Part shown: one piece after another, positions 1-12,700 of the stretch
Layout of the letters: each line of letters starts with the position of its first letter
Position numbering within the stretch: the first letter of the stretch is position 1
NCBI RefSeq assembly: GCF_000208865.1
Contig: NC_018398.1
Location: 248,001 to 312,000, forward strand
Length of the DNA stretch: 64,000 nucleotides
Origin: Neospora caninum Liverpool
Taxonomy: Eukaryota; Apicomplexa; Conoidasida; Eucoccidiorida; Sarcocystidae
Direction: 5' to 3'
Program-made: the position numbers and the translations under genes
Notes under the pieces: model-generated
Database searches by the model: none
The model's input: the letters and a program-made list of their open reading frames with translations, nothing else
What the model was told of the DNA's origin: nothing

Positions 1-723
1 CTTCGTGCCAGTCCTCACCGTAGCAACTAACTCGCCAGCTACTCGAGTATTCGCGACAGTTATTTCTTTGCGGGGAGCGTCCCGTCAGGACAATAAGGAC
101 GAGCGGCTTCCGTGGACGAGGCCGCGGGAGACTGCATGCGCCGCACTGATTCCGCCAGTGTGTCCTTGGTTGTCTTCCGTGGAAAACATGGATTAAACGC
201 GCGTGGTTCTCTTGGTTTTTCGAAGGAAAGAATCAGAGAAGCTCGGCGGTTGTAGAGGGCATATCTCTCCTTTGCCTAAGCAGATATTGACGATGCGGAT
301 CCCGCGGAATGCCCGCGTTCGTGTCTGTGCAGCGCTGGCGGGTAAACTGGCGCCCATTTTTTGAAGCTTGTTGTACGGGTTCTACTTTTCTGACAGTGTG
401 CGACCTTTTGCGTCGAGCAACGGCTTCAGAAACACGCCTCAACCTTCGGTATCGCCGGAATCTCCTGTGAAGGAATCTTCCCCCACGGTTCGCGCGAGTT
501 GTGCGACCGCGGGTCCGTCCTCGCCGGTGTGTAGGCTCCAGTTGGCTGGGGGACTCTGGGGGCAAGCAAGTTAATCCACGAAACTGCTTTTCGCTCCGGT
601 GTTTTTTTTCCTTCCGTCTTCCGCCGACTCGCGGCGCCAAGGACGGGCGTCTCCCTGTTCTTAGCCCTACATGGTTCAGCCGTACGCCCCCCTTCAAACT
701 TCCCCGCAGCTCCCCTCTGCACC
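1..723. other. 5' flank of the ankyrin/RING gene, no gene called
   Basis: No convincing coding exon is visible. The frame of the downstream gene is open from a stop at 529 but holds no ATG before 724, so this stretch is probably promoter and 5' UTR. A 238-codon antisense open frame at 233-949 has the arginine-rich, low-complexity look of GC-rich shadow frames and was not called. A possible acceptor (ccccgcag, ending 709) lies just before the ATG, so a 5' UTR intron is possible. Confidence 0.5.
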
Positions 724-3700
724 ATGCGGCGGGGCCGGGGGCAACAAGGCCGTCAAGGGCCTTCCCAACCCTACGGCACTTCCGGCGCAGCTGGTCAGGG
801 ACGCCCCGCGCACGCATCGGCGCCTGTAAAAGAAGCGTTTCCCAAGAATGCCGGATCGGAGGACTCAGCGCGTGGAGAGGGAGGCGCTTCTGGGGGCTCA
901 TGGTTGGTAAGCTTCTTTGCTTTCGTTTATGGGAAGCTGGTCTCGGCACTCTGTGGTCTCACCCGGCTGCGCCTACGAGGTTCCCACCCCGCTAGCTGGG
1001 GTTCGATGTGCGACGCGGGGGCAGCCCGAAACGCCCTTTTCGAGGGGATTCGCGACGGACCGAAGCCTGTAGCTGGAGACTCTCCAGCGGACGGGGTTTT
1101 TGTCTCTGCGCTTGGCAGGGTCTGGGGATGCATCGCCGGGGCGTACCGATGTGTAGAAGACATGGTGCGGTTTGGAGTGCTCTGTCTCCTCGCCGTGTGG
1201 CGTGTGCTCTGCTTGCAATTCTGCCCTAGGCGGCGGGATTACCTGTTGCATGCTCAGGGGATCGCGGCGCTTGGCAAGTTGGCGACTGCTAGGGAGCAAG
1301 ATGAGGACTGGAGTCTCAGCATGGGGACCGCAGGCTCCATGGACCCCTGTGGCTATATGAGTTGCCTGATCAATTCGACGTTTTTCCCCCTGTTTCCCGG
1401 CTTTGCATGGAGTGCCGCATACGCTGCAGTGTCGCCTTTCTCGTCTTCAGCTGCTGCGGGGCTCTGGGCGAGTGTGTCGTCGATATGGCCGGATTTCGAT
1501 GATGACTATTCCACCCCTTCCGTTGCGCGGCTGACCGCTGCTCTGAGTGTATGGACACAGTCGTGTCGGCAGCTGGGGACGGTCCTCGAGTTGTCTCCGG
1601 ACTTCTCGGGGAGGGAGAGGAACTTCTATGGCGCGACACAGAATCTCGCTGTGCGCGCAGTCGCCGACTTCCCCTCGGCTGAGAATGCGTGGGCCCCAAA
1701 GCCTAGCGGGCGGTGCTGTAGACGGCGGGGGTCGAGGGCGAAGTCCTTCGCGTCCCGTTTCCCCTGGATCTCTTTCCCCGGGGTCCACCGCAGTCAAGAA
1801 ACTCCAGTCGAACGGAGAGAAGGCGGCGCAGGCCTCTTTCCGTACCTTCTCTGGTGGCGGTGGTGGCCAGCAGCCGCAGTGGCGGCGATCCCGCGCAGAA
1901 CAGGCAGGAGGCAATCCGACCTTTACTCTGCTCCGTGCTACTTCCCTGGTGTCGGCAGATGTGTGGCGACGGGGCTTGGACCCACCAGCAGCAGCCTGGA
2001 GGACTACTGGGCGTACGCGCGCTGGATTAGTGAGGCCGAAACGGCGGACTTCCCGGTGCACCACGGAGACGCGCCGCCCTGCCCCGCCGCTCAGTTGCCT
2101 CGCGTTCAGTCGCGACACCCGAGCGAACGCCCGCCAGCGCGACCGGTCTTTGCCCCGCTTCTCTTCACTCCCGAACTGTTTCCCGCCGTCTTCGGCGGCT
2201 GGCTCTTCCCCGTGACTGGGAACCCGTCTTTTGCAGCGCTCCCCTTTTTCCGGACGCTGTGGTGGCCGGCGGCGGTCGCAGCGGCGGGCGGCGGGACGAG
2301 CGCGACGTGGCGGCTGGGCCCGCGCGACGGCGCGACCGCCTTGGGCTCCAGTGGAGACGCAGAGCCGGGTCACTGCGGATGTTCACCCCCTTTCGGATGC
2401 TGGACGGGTTCTCCGAATGCCGGGTGTGGCTGCAGGGCGTGGTGCACGTCCGCGGAGAAACCCGGCGGAGACGCGTCGGGACCTTGCGACGCGAGACGCA
2501 AGTGCCGGCAGCGTGGCCACCCCTCGGACTGTCTGGAGACAACTCTTGGGCCGCTTCCTGGCGGCGTTCCACCCGTTTTCCTAGTCAACGATGGATGTCT
2601 AGATTCCACTCGTAAGGCTGGAGGCGGCGGAAGCGTGCCCCAGGCGGCAGCGCCTGCAGGCGCGCCCGGGTCCGGGAACCACGGGCGACACCGCAACTCA
2701 GGCAACGGCGGCCGCGCCGGCGGCAAGGCGACTGGCGGGGTCGGTGGAGCGCGGCAGGCGCCTCGGGGTTGTGTGGAGCAGGCGCCACCGCAGCGCTCCG
2801 CGAGCACCCAAAGAGCAGGGCCGGAACGGACGGGGATCGTTCAGTGGCTTGCCCAGCTCTGGACGGGGAGCTGGCTGTTTGCGGATGCCTGCCGTTTCTG
2901 TGCACTGAACCTTCGCCTCGATCTGCGTACTCCGCCCGCGAGTTTCTTTTTCCCGCTGTCCTTTTCCCTGCTGCGACAAAAGCTCGGGGGCTCGGCAGTG
3001 CCGGCGAATCGAGGGGGGAGCACGACTCCCCAGAGCGTCTCTGGTCAGCGTGGCGGGACGTGCAAGGCCAAGCACGCCCCTTCGTCGGCCGGGAGTTCAA
3101 GCCCGTCTGCCGACGCGTGTGCCCGAGAAGCCAGCGGGTTTTTCTTCTACGCCAACGCGATGCAGAGGTGCACTTGCGACATCTTGCTCCCGCGGAGGCG
3201 GGAGGGCGGCCCGACTCTCGAACACGACGGCTTGTTCGTCCCCGTTTCCGCAGTTCGAGCGCCGTCCGCGGGCGGCCACCAGGCGGCGGCTGTCCCCTCC
3301 GGCCCGCGCGGCGGGAAGCACCAAGGCGGACGCGGCGGAGCCGCGGCGGGAAACCAAACTGGAGGAGCGACGGTCGCGGAAGCCGCTGCCAAATTCGCGC
3401 AGAATCAAAAGCAGCGGCTTGCCCAGTTGCCAGTCCACCTGCATGCAGCGCACTGCGTTTTGGGTCTCGCCGGGGTTCCGGTGACCGCTGCGGCGGTGGA
3501 CGAGGCGTACTGCAGACAGCTGGTGCTGGTGGGCGATCCGCTGGGGACCGCCGGAGGGCGAGGCGAGGGAGCAGGCAGTCGGCACAGGAAAGAGAAGCTG
3601 AAGCCCGACGAAGAGAAGACTCCGGAGAGCGAGGACGTGGACGACCCTGTCGCGTCCGGTTTGTTGACCGGCTCCTTTGCGGGTTTGCTGGCGAGCAGCT

Positions 3701-6700
3701 GGAGAAGAGAGTATGTGTTTAGAAGAAGCGAAGAGACTCGCGAAGAGCAGGGCGGGGCCAGCCATCCGGGCCAAGTTCGGCCGCGCTTCGAAGATTTCTG
3801 CGACCTCTTGGGAGTGCTCCATCGCGCACGAACGGCAATCCAACTTTTCCTCGCTCTCACTGGCTCAGCAGACACCAGAATGCGTGGCGACTATCCTCGC
3901 AGTGGAGCCGGTGCGCAGGAAGACTCGGCGAAAGCCGCGGAAGCAGGGGACGCAGCGGCTGGCGCCGACGAAGGTCGACCTTGCGACGAGGACGGAAGGA
4001 CTCCGCCTGAACAGCCCAACGGGGCGGATTCGACGCCGGAGACATCGGGCGCCTACGGCGACCTCTGGTCTTCGAGCCTGTTTGTCCCCGGGCCCTCTGC
4101 AGCGTCGTTCGCTGCTCGGCAACCGCGCGGACTCGCGACCGCGGGAACTGCCAGCAGACTCGAAGACCTCGGCGCGGAGAAGAACGTCCCGAGCTTTTCC
4201 CTCGCACCGGGCATCGCTTCGGGGTGCGCGGCGTCGGCTTATCTTCGGGGACGACGGGAGGACGCCCAGCGGCTCGTGCAGGCCTTCGTCGTGTCCGTGT
4301 GTCTGGCGCGTCTTCGGCTGGCCGCAGCTGTCCAGCGCTTCGTCACGACCCGCGAAGGGGCTGCCTCGGCTGCGCAACAGGGCGAGCTCCGTCGTCTTCT
4401 GGCCGCAAGTGCAGAGTGGGTCAGGGGAGACAGCCAGTTCGCCAACTCCAGCCTGACCGAAGAAGCTGCCGCCGGAGCCCCCGAACGCCTCCCGCCGAGT
4501 CTCGAATTTGAACTCTCCCCGCATCCACTCGCTGTAGCCGTGCGAGAAGGTTTTCCGCTGCTGCTGCGCATGCTGCTCGCCGACGAAGCCGCCGCTAGCG
4601 TTTTCGCCAACTGGAAGGGGCGGGGGCCCGGAGCAGGTGACGAGTGTGGCACCGTCGGTTACGCTTCGAGGGCCGAGCTGCTGACACATCCCTGGCTGTT
4701 TCGCCGAGGCTACTCCGTTTTGGTAGGTCCCAAAGACGTGAAGGAGAGAGGCTCAGGAGGGGACCGGCTACATCTCTAAAACGTGCCGCTTCGACTCTCT
4801 CTTTTCGCGTCTTCTCGGTAGGGACGTTGCGTTTCCACGCGGCTCGCCAGGTCTGTCCAGCTGTCAACCGCCCAAACCCAGCCCTCGCCACAAATTCTTC
4901 CCTACGGCGACTGGAAGCACACAGCCGCCGTGTTCACGCGCATGCGTTCCCTTTTCAGGCCGACTTAGGGAACGGATCGACGGTCTTGCACTTTGCTGCG
5001 CGGTTCGGACGCACCGAAGTCCTCCAAGTCGTCTCTAGCGAAGTTGCCCCGACCACCTGGTACGCGGTCCTCCCTGTGAACGTGCCTGATGCAAGCGCGG
5101 GCTGTGCAGGTTTCCGCCGGCGTTCACGAGTTTCAGGGGTTACGTTGACGGCGGGGGCTCCACGAGACCACCCAAAATAGAAAAGTCTGCCGTAGGCAAC
5201 AGTCGGCGCCTCCCCGTCTTGGCTTGCCGCGCCTCGCCCGAGTTTCTCTCAAATGACGTCGAGAGGCGACTGTCGCTCTCGGCGTGTCCAGCTGGGAGAG
5301 ACAAAATTGCAGGCGCCTCGTCCTCCACCTCTCAGATCGCCAAGACGTTCTTCCTGCTTCAGAGCTGGGCGTCCAGACCGGCTCTCTTCTCCCGCGCCGT
5401 TCACCTTTGCTGTGGATGCCTGCGGCGTGCATGCAGGTGGCGGTGTTTGATTCACCGGAACGACGCTGGGCACACGCCCTTGGACGTGGCGATCTTGTGG
5501 CACGGCGTCGAGAGCGATGTTGTCGAGGTCTTCGCGCAGGCATTCAACTGTGCCAAAGAGGTGCGTCTGATATTTTCCGAGCCTCGCCTGTCTCCACTGG
5601 GGTCTGCATCTTCGCTGAGTTCCGACGGGTTTTTCGCGAGCGCACGCAGCTGCGTGCCTTCACCTGCGTGCTTCCGCCCCTAGAGAGTAACGATCTGCGT
5701 ATAGCGGGCGTGCGGAACCTCAGCAGGGGAAGACGGGGGACAGGACGACCACTGACAAACACTTAGTTTGGGCACAGAGCTTTGGTTTGAGAGACAGCAC
5801 TCGACTTCCACGCGCCGCCAGATTCCACCGCGGGACACCGTTCCCCAGGGGTACACGTCTATAGGTGTACGTGTGGGGTGTGCGGCTTCTGTGTTAGCGG
5901 CTGCATGCGCGGGCCGTGCGCGGGTTTGGTGATGGCCGGGGACGGTTTCGCAGGGCGGTGGCGATTGTCGGTACGGAGAAGTTCCTTCCGAGTGTCTGAA
6001 GGTTTCCGTCGAGACTGCAGTCTCTGGCTATCTGTCTCCTTTCGCGGCACCCCCAGGTCCAGGACTACACGTCGTACTTGAACCGTCGGAATGTGCGGAT
6101 TCTGCCGTTTGTCAAGGCGGTCGCTGTCACGCTGATCGCGATATTCCTCCCCGCGCACCTTCTCTTTCTTCCGTTCTTCTTCTCCCTGTTCGGGGACGGG
6201 CCCGCGGATGAGATGGCCCTTCGACTCGCGCTGCTCATTCTCCTCTTCCTCGCGGAATTCGTGGTTCGACAGGTACGTGCAGGAACACTCGCGACGGCGC
6301 GCGCCGGTAGTTGCGCGAACGCGAAGAACGAGCCTTCTCCCCAGGCCTCCGTTTCCTGTTGGTCTCCCCTTCGCAATCGCCCTGAGCTCTCGTTCTGGCG
6401 CGTCTCGCCACGCTGACGCCTCGTCTGCCCATCCGTTCCACTGTGTGGTTTTCCTGGACACTTCAGACTGGCTGCGGGGAAAAGATCTTTTCGCTGTACG
6501 CGGGACTTGCGGTGGGAACTGCGTTCTCTCTCTGGCAGATCGTCTCCGACCTAACTCACGACGTTTTCGTCGAGTAAGCCATTTTGTTTTTTGAGCCGCG
6601 CGCGCGCTGCGTCGAGGGAAGAAGTTGCCTGCGTCTCCCCTGTTCCTGATTCCCCACCGAAACTCAGGAGCCTGCGACTGGTACCCGTGTGGTGTGAGAC

Positions 6701-9700
6701 GGCGGTCGAACTTCTGGTTGGGGGAGGGACTGGATCGGAGACGAACTCCCGCGCGCCTCTGTGCAGCCATGGTTTTGCGCCGCTCAAGGCGAGATGGGCC
6801 ATCGCTTTCTTCTCCGAGGCGTGGGAGACGGACACAACTCTCCTTTCTTTCCGCCTTCTCTAAGGATCCGTTTTCCCTGGAGTCTGTTTCTTAGGGGCAT
6901 GCCGAGATGCATCTGGTTCGCCTTGCCCGGGAAACTCGGGACTTCCGCTTTTGTGTGTACAGGGAGATCTACGGCGAGTCCGCTGTGCGCGTCGCGCTTT
7001 TGTTGATGTTCTTCCACTACGCTGCGACTCCGTCCTCTGTGGCGCGAGTCGGCGAGTGTGTCGGAGAGGTAACTGCGCGAAAACGCAGGGGTTCCAGGCT
7101 GCGCCGGTTTTACCGCGGTCGTCTTTCCTCAGCGACTGCGCGCGTGACGTGCACAGGCGTTGTGTCGCCGCCGTGTCTCCTGTTGCGCCTCGCCCATTTC
7201 GATCGGCGCACCTTTGCGCGGGGGGTGCCTCGCACGTTTTTCTCTCAGGCGAAAAGTGCTGGATCTTCCATGTCCTACGGCTGTCGTGTTCCGAAAAGCT
7301 TCGGCCGTCAACACTCTCCTGGGGTTTGCCTTCTGCGCATTTTCGCTCTGCTCTCGCGTCCACTCGTCCCCTGACGTTTCTCCCTCGTTGAGGCGCCGCT
7401 TCACTTTGCGCGCGTGTGGCACACAAGAGCTCTCTCCCACTTTTCCCTCCTATCCACTTCCAAGACACCCAAGGCGAGTCGCTCCTGAGCACGCGCCCCT
7501 ACGCCTGTTTTTGCGCCGTTTCTCCGCCTTTTGTCCCCGCAGGCGGGCCCCCACGTCCTCGGCTTCGTCTGGCGACCCCTCCGGCGGCTGGGCCTCGCAT
7601 GCGGTCTCGGCGGACTGGTCACTCGCGTCGGCGGGTGGTTCGCATCAGACGCCGCGCACGCGGCGTTAGAGGGAAAAGGCAGGACGCGCGCCGCTAGCCA
7701 GCCCGGAGTTCAGGCGAGTTCGGGCACGAAGAGCAACGCGCCCTCGAGCCGCTCAGGCGGCGGAACCGACGACGGACGAGAATCTTCAGGCGTGCCGACC
7801 CAGGCCGGAGCTGAGCCAGCGCGGCGCGAGGGAGAGTCCAGCGAGAGACAGAGCGGATGGCTTTCGAAGCTGCGACGGGGCTGCATGCATCTCCTCGGCT
7901 GTGGCCTGGGCGTCGTGAAAGCGGGTGCGAAAACACGCGAGGGGAGAGACGCCAAGAACGCGGGAAGCGGGTCTTTTCTCGCCGGGCGTCTCTGCCTCCC
8001 GGGAAGGGCGCCCCCACGTTCCGTGCTCGTTTCTTTGCGCCGTCGTCCCTGTGCATGCGCGTATTCTCCTTCATCCCGCCCCTGCGGAGGCGCCCCGTCG
8101 CCTCTGGTGCATCTCACACTCTAGCGATTGCAATCGACGCTCGCCAAGCCGGCTTCGCAGATCCTTGTCCACGTGACACGTCCCGCCTGGAGCCTGCTGC
8201 ATACAGATTTGGATTGACTCCACATCGCCATATATATATATATATATATACGTGTGTATATATATATGTCTAACGTGCATGTGGTTGGTTGACATGGATG
8301 TTTGCGGCGAGAGGGCTTGTTGGTGAGGTTCCTGAGTGCAGAGATCTTTTCGTAGCTGTGGAGACGAGCGTCCAGGGCGTGCAAACGCGCTCGGTGTGGT
8401 TTCCCTGTTTTTCGTGGTTCTCGTGGCGGCCCGTGTTGTTCAGTCGCGTTTTGCAAGTTTTGAGTGTGCGCGGTGTTTTCTCAGGCTGGACGGCTGTCCA
8501 TCATTCCTGCGACTTCCGCTTCTTGCTGCGCGTAGTCGGGCTGACTTTCTTGCTGATGAGCCTGACGTCTTCGATGATTTCCGGCTGGTGGCTGGTGACC
8601 GACGACTTCACGTACGCGATCTTCGCGCTGAACGGCTCGGACGCGGCGACGCACGTGTCCCACGCAGGCCCCGGCAAGGCTGCACACTCGGTGCATGCAG
8701 CTGTCCGCGCCCGCGCCGCTTCGTCCGGAAGCTGCTCGGAGGGCGAGCGCCCTCGCGCACGCGAGGCCACGGGGGCGGTTCCGTACGCGCACTCTTCGCA
8801 GGGCGGCCCCGCGGGCCTCGGCGACGGCTGGCTAGGCCTGGGGACACCGGGGGCGTCCGAAGGCGCCTCGAAAAGGCGGTACCTGGACGCGAACGGGGAG
8901 GCAGGTGTGCTTGACGCAGAAGCGATGTTCGATGACTTGTTAGATCTCGAAGAAGGGAGCGAGTTCGACTTCATGCCTCCGCCGTCCTTTGGGCTCTGCC
9001 ACGCCTCCTTGTCGTCGTCGTCCCTTCTGCTGTCTCTCCGCGACGTCGCTCGTGAGAAGTTCAAAAAGGGGTCAGGCGGCGCCGGCGTGTTGGGCGCAGC
9101 CAGCCTCTTGTCAGTGCTCGATCGGTATCCCTTCATGCCCGAGAAGATCTTTGAGACCGAAGCAATCCTCGAGCAGGCCGTGGAGGACGAGACGTACGGG
9201 GAAGTCTGCCGACGTTGGAAAGCCGAGCAGCGGCGAGAGTTTGAGGCACAGACCCCGGGCGAACGCGCGACCGTTGCGGAAAAGAACCGTGGACAGGAGG
9301 GCGGAGCTCAAGACGAGGAAGGCAGCCCCCGGACGGATGCGGCCTCCCGAGGCCACGGGGCGGGAAGCGAAGAGAGCTTTGCAAACAGTTTGCTTGAAGG
9401 CCTGGCGTCGGCTGCCGGGGCACGGAAGCGCGACTTTCTGCGGGCCCCAGGGCCGGGAGCGACCGAGGGGACAAGACCAGCGGAAGGCGCAGGAACCAGT
9501 GAAGCCGTGTGCCTGAAATTGTCTCCGGTTCAAGAACACTTGTTGGCCTTTGCTCTGTTTGAGGCTGACAGCCAGCAGTCGCGACTCGCGTCCGAAGGCT
9601 CTTCCGCGCGAGAAGACGGCGTGTGCCGGGCGTCGGCGCCAGGGACAGAAGCAATGGCCGACGAGACACTCTTGGAGGAGAGCGAAGCAGACGCTTTGTC

Positions 9701-12700
9701 AGCACACCTGTCAACGCGAGCGCGTCGAACGCGTCAGCGCGTGTGCTCGGGGGGCCGCTGCAGTGCACTCCGCATTTCGCCCACCGCTTGGGCTCACGGG
9801 AGCCTGCGCGAGAAGCTGGAGGACGAACAAGCCGACGAGCTCTGCCGTTGGCACATGGAAGAGACGGAGGGCGCGGCAGGAGGCGCAGGCGAGGCCGGAG
9901 GCATCGGTTCGGGGCCCGAATGCAGCCCTCTGTCTCTTCAGTTGATGGGGTACTGCGTCAAGAGGTTGGAAAACAAGCTCAGGAAACAGGTGAGGAGGGC
10001 GCCGCGTAAATACGGCGCTCGGAAAGACGTCCTAGCGCAGCTGAGGGAAAAGGCAAAACACGCGGAAAGCGACTGGCGCGAGAGGGGACAGGGGCCTCGC
10101 GACCGCCAGGGTGCTTCGTGCCACACTTGGCCGTGCTTTTCTTTTTACCCCGCACTGGAATTGCCGGTGCCACAGAGTCGGGCCTCGAGCTGTCTCTCCA
10201 TAGGCGCTGCCTGTGCACTTTTTTTGTGCGGCCGGAACTCGCGCCACATGGGTTCCGTCTTCAGTTTTACGGGGAGCTCTTTTGTAGACAGCCGAATATT
10301 TGCACAGAATTGTCGATGACATCTACATGCGGCGGAGCGCGTTTTTGGTCTCTCTTCTCAGATGGGGCTGCCGGCGGTTGACGACGAGAGCTTCTACCAC
10401 GCGTTCCGCAGTCGCCTGGCCGTGCGGCTACTGCAGCCTGACGCCGTCGCAGCAACGGAGGAGGAGTTCGCGCGGAGTGTTTTGCCCTTCGTCTGCCTGG
10501 GATGCACAGAGTTCGATGACGTCACAGGTCCGTCATCGGTGCTCGCCGGCGACGCTCCGAGGGCGCACATCTGGCGTGCAGCCTGTTCTGAGGGGCTGCG
10601 GAGCGTCAAGGCAACTCAGCAGCTGCGTCGTCGCAACACCAGGCACGATGCGCATGCCTACATTCGTCCCGGGGGGGGACAACGACAAAACATCCACATG
10701 TGGATAGAGATAGCATGTAGAAGTACGCAGGTCTACGTGTTTCTCTGTTTATGTCTATTGAACAACAGAGAGTCTTTGTGGGTCGGAAGTTTTTTGATGA
10801 AATGGATAAGGCGTCGCGGGGGCTGTCGAGCAGGCGTGGGTGTGCGTGCGTGTGTGTCGCGTTTGCGAGGCGCCAAGAGAGTGTCCGGTCTCCTCTGGGG
10901 CGTTTCCCTTTAGGCGCGTGCCTGGCGAGAGACTCGGAGAAGCGTCGGCGGCGCCAGCGGCAAGCGATGCGCTGCTTGCGGCGCGTGCGCACGTGGCACC
11001 TTCAGCAGGCGGCGACGGCGGAGCAACTCGAGAGCGACGCCGAGGTGCGTCGCGAGTTCGCGGCGTCTGCGTCGCCCGCCGGCGGCTCGCCAGACGCGTT
11101 CTACGACTTCTCGGGGTTCCCTGTCGGGCCCAGCGATCCACGAGCCTCGCGGCACCATCCGGAGAGGGCTCCGCCGTCGCCGCCCAAGCCGAACTTTGCA
11201 GTGGTCAGCGGCTACAACTACTACCAGCTGTATCGGCCGCACCCGGCGTTGCCTGCGTCGCTCGCCTCGGACCGCGGGTCTCCCGCGGGAGAAGAGGCGC
11301 TTCGTTTCGCGCAGCGGCAGCGAAAGGCCACGGCGCTGCTGTCTCCGCCGCGGTGGGCCCAGGGCATTCGCCGCTTCTCCAGCGCGGCCTTCGCCTCGGC
11401 GTCGGCCGCCGAGAAGGGGACGCTTCCCGCGGGCGCGCCCGTCACTGCGGCGCTGGACGCGGCAGCGACTGTCGGCGCGATGGTGGCGGCGCTCTGCTCC
11501 TTCATGGACGTTGACGACTCGGAAGTTGGAGCAGCTGACGACGCGCGGCAGTGCCCGCACTGTTCCGAGCAGATTCTGCGCGTGCAACAGATTCGCGAGG
11601 GCCTTCGCTGCTACCGCCAGCTGGTTTTGCAGATCCTCGAAAAGCAGCGACGGGGCGAAGCCGCGGAACAGACAGGCGGGCCCGCGGGACGGGGAGACGC
11701 CCTGGGCAGACACCGGGGCGGGGACTGGAGTGAACCTGTGAGCGAGAAGAGCAATTTAGAGAAGGAGTCGAGAGGCATTGAACCGGACTCTGAAGAACTT
11801 CTTCTCGGGCTCTTGGCAATGCAACGCAGCGGGCTGTTGAGAGGGGCGAAGAAGCTGCTGCGTGACGGCGTCGTCGCGTCTGCCTCGAGAAGAAAGACGC
11901 CGTCGGCATCCCCGGGAACCTCGAAAGAGAACTTCTATGGAGAGGCCGCGTCAGACGATCGGGCGCCTCGCGCGCCGCCAGGCCCAGGCAGCCAGGCGAA
12001 AGCCTCGAGTGCACAGAGGCTGAGCAGCGCCAGCACTTCTGAGAGGAGCGGGCGGAGCCGCGCGAACGGCAGTGACGACAGGGATGCCTTTTACCACCGC
12101 GGGGACCGCCACGGAGCCTCTCAGCACTCGACAAAGGAGCAGGTTCGGCGAGTCAGCTGGATCGCCGTCTTCGTGGGCTTGGCCGTCGCCGTCGTCGGGT
12201 CAGCTGCCGCCTGGCTCCTGTACCAGTGCTGGGTGGAGCACTGCGCAGAGTGGTACTCGCGGCAGCTGCAACAGGAGGAAGATGGCCTGCGCGGCGGCGC
12301 TCAAGAAGGTCAAAAGCGCGGACATGCCCAGAGTGCGTTTGCGGGGGCGTCTGGCGGGAAAGGCGGAAGTGGACGGGGCGGGAAGAAGGCAGATCGCGGC
12401 GGAAACGGCGGATCTGGAGGCGCGGGTGCACGGGCGGACTCGGGGGCCGGCCAGGGCGCAGCTGCGAAGAAGGCCCCGAAGCCTGGGAAAGGATCCGCGG
12501 TCTCCGGGACAGCCCCTGGCGGGCCCGTAGGCGGCCTTGTCGCCGGTGTCTCTCTCGGGAGACAAGCTGAGGAGTGCAGAGAAGACGCGCCGACGGATGC
12601 GGCTGGAGTGAAGCCAGCTTTCGAAGAAGAGGTCCGTCTCGGGATCGAGAGCAGGGGATTTCGAGAGACAGCTCGTAAACAGGTCGAGGCCGCCGGAGAC

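Noticed and set aside
233..949. 238-codon minus-strand open frame
   Set aside because: Arg-rich low-complexity product overlapping the start of a well-supported plus-strand gene.
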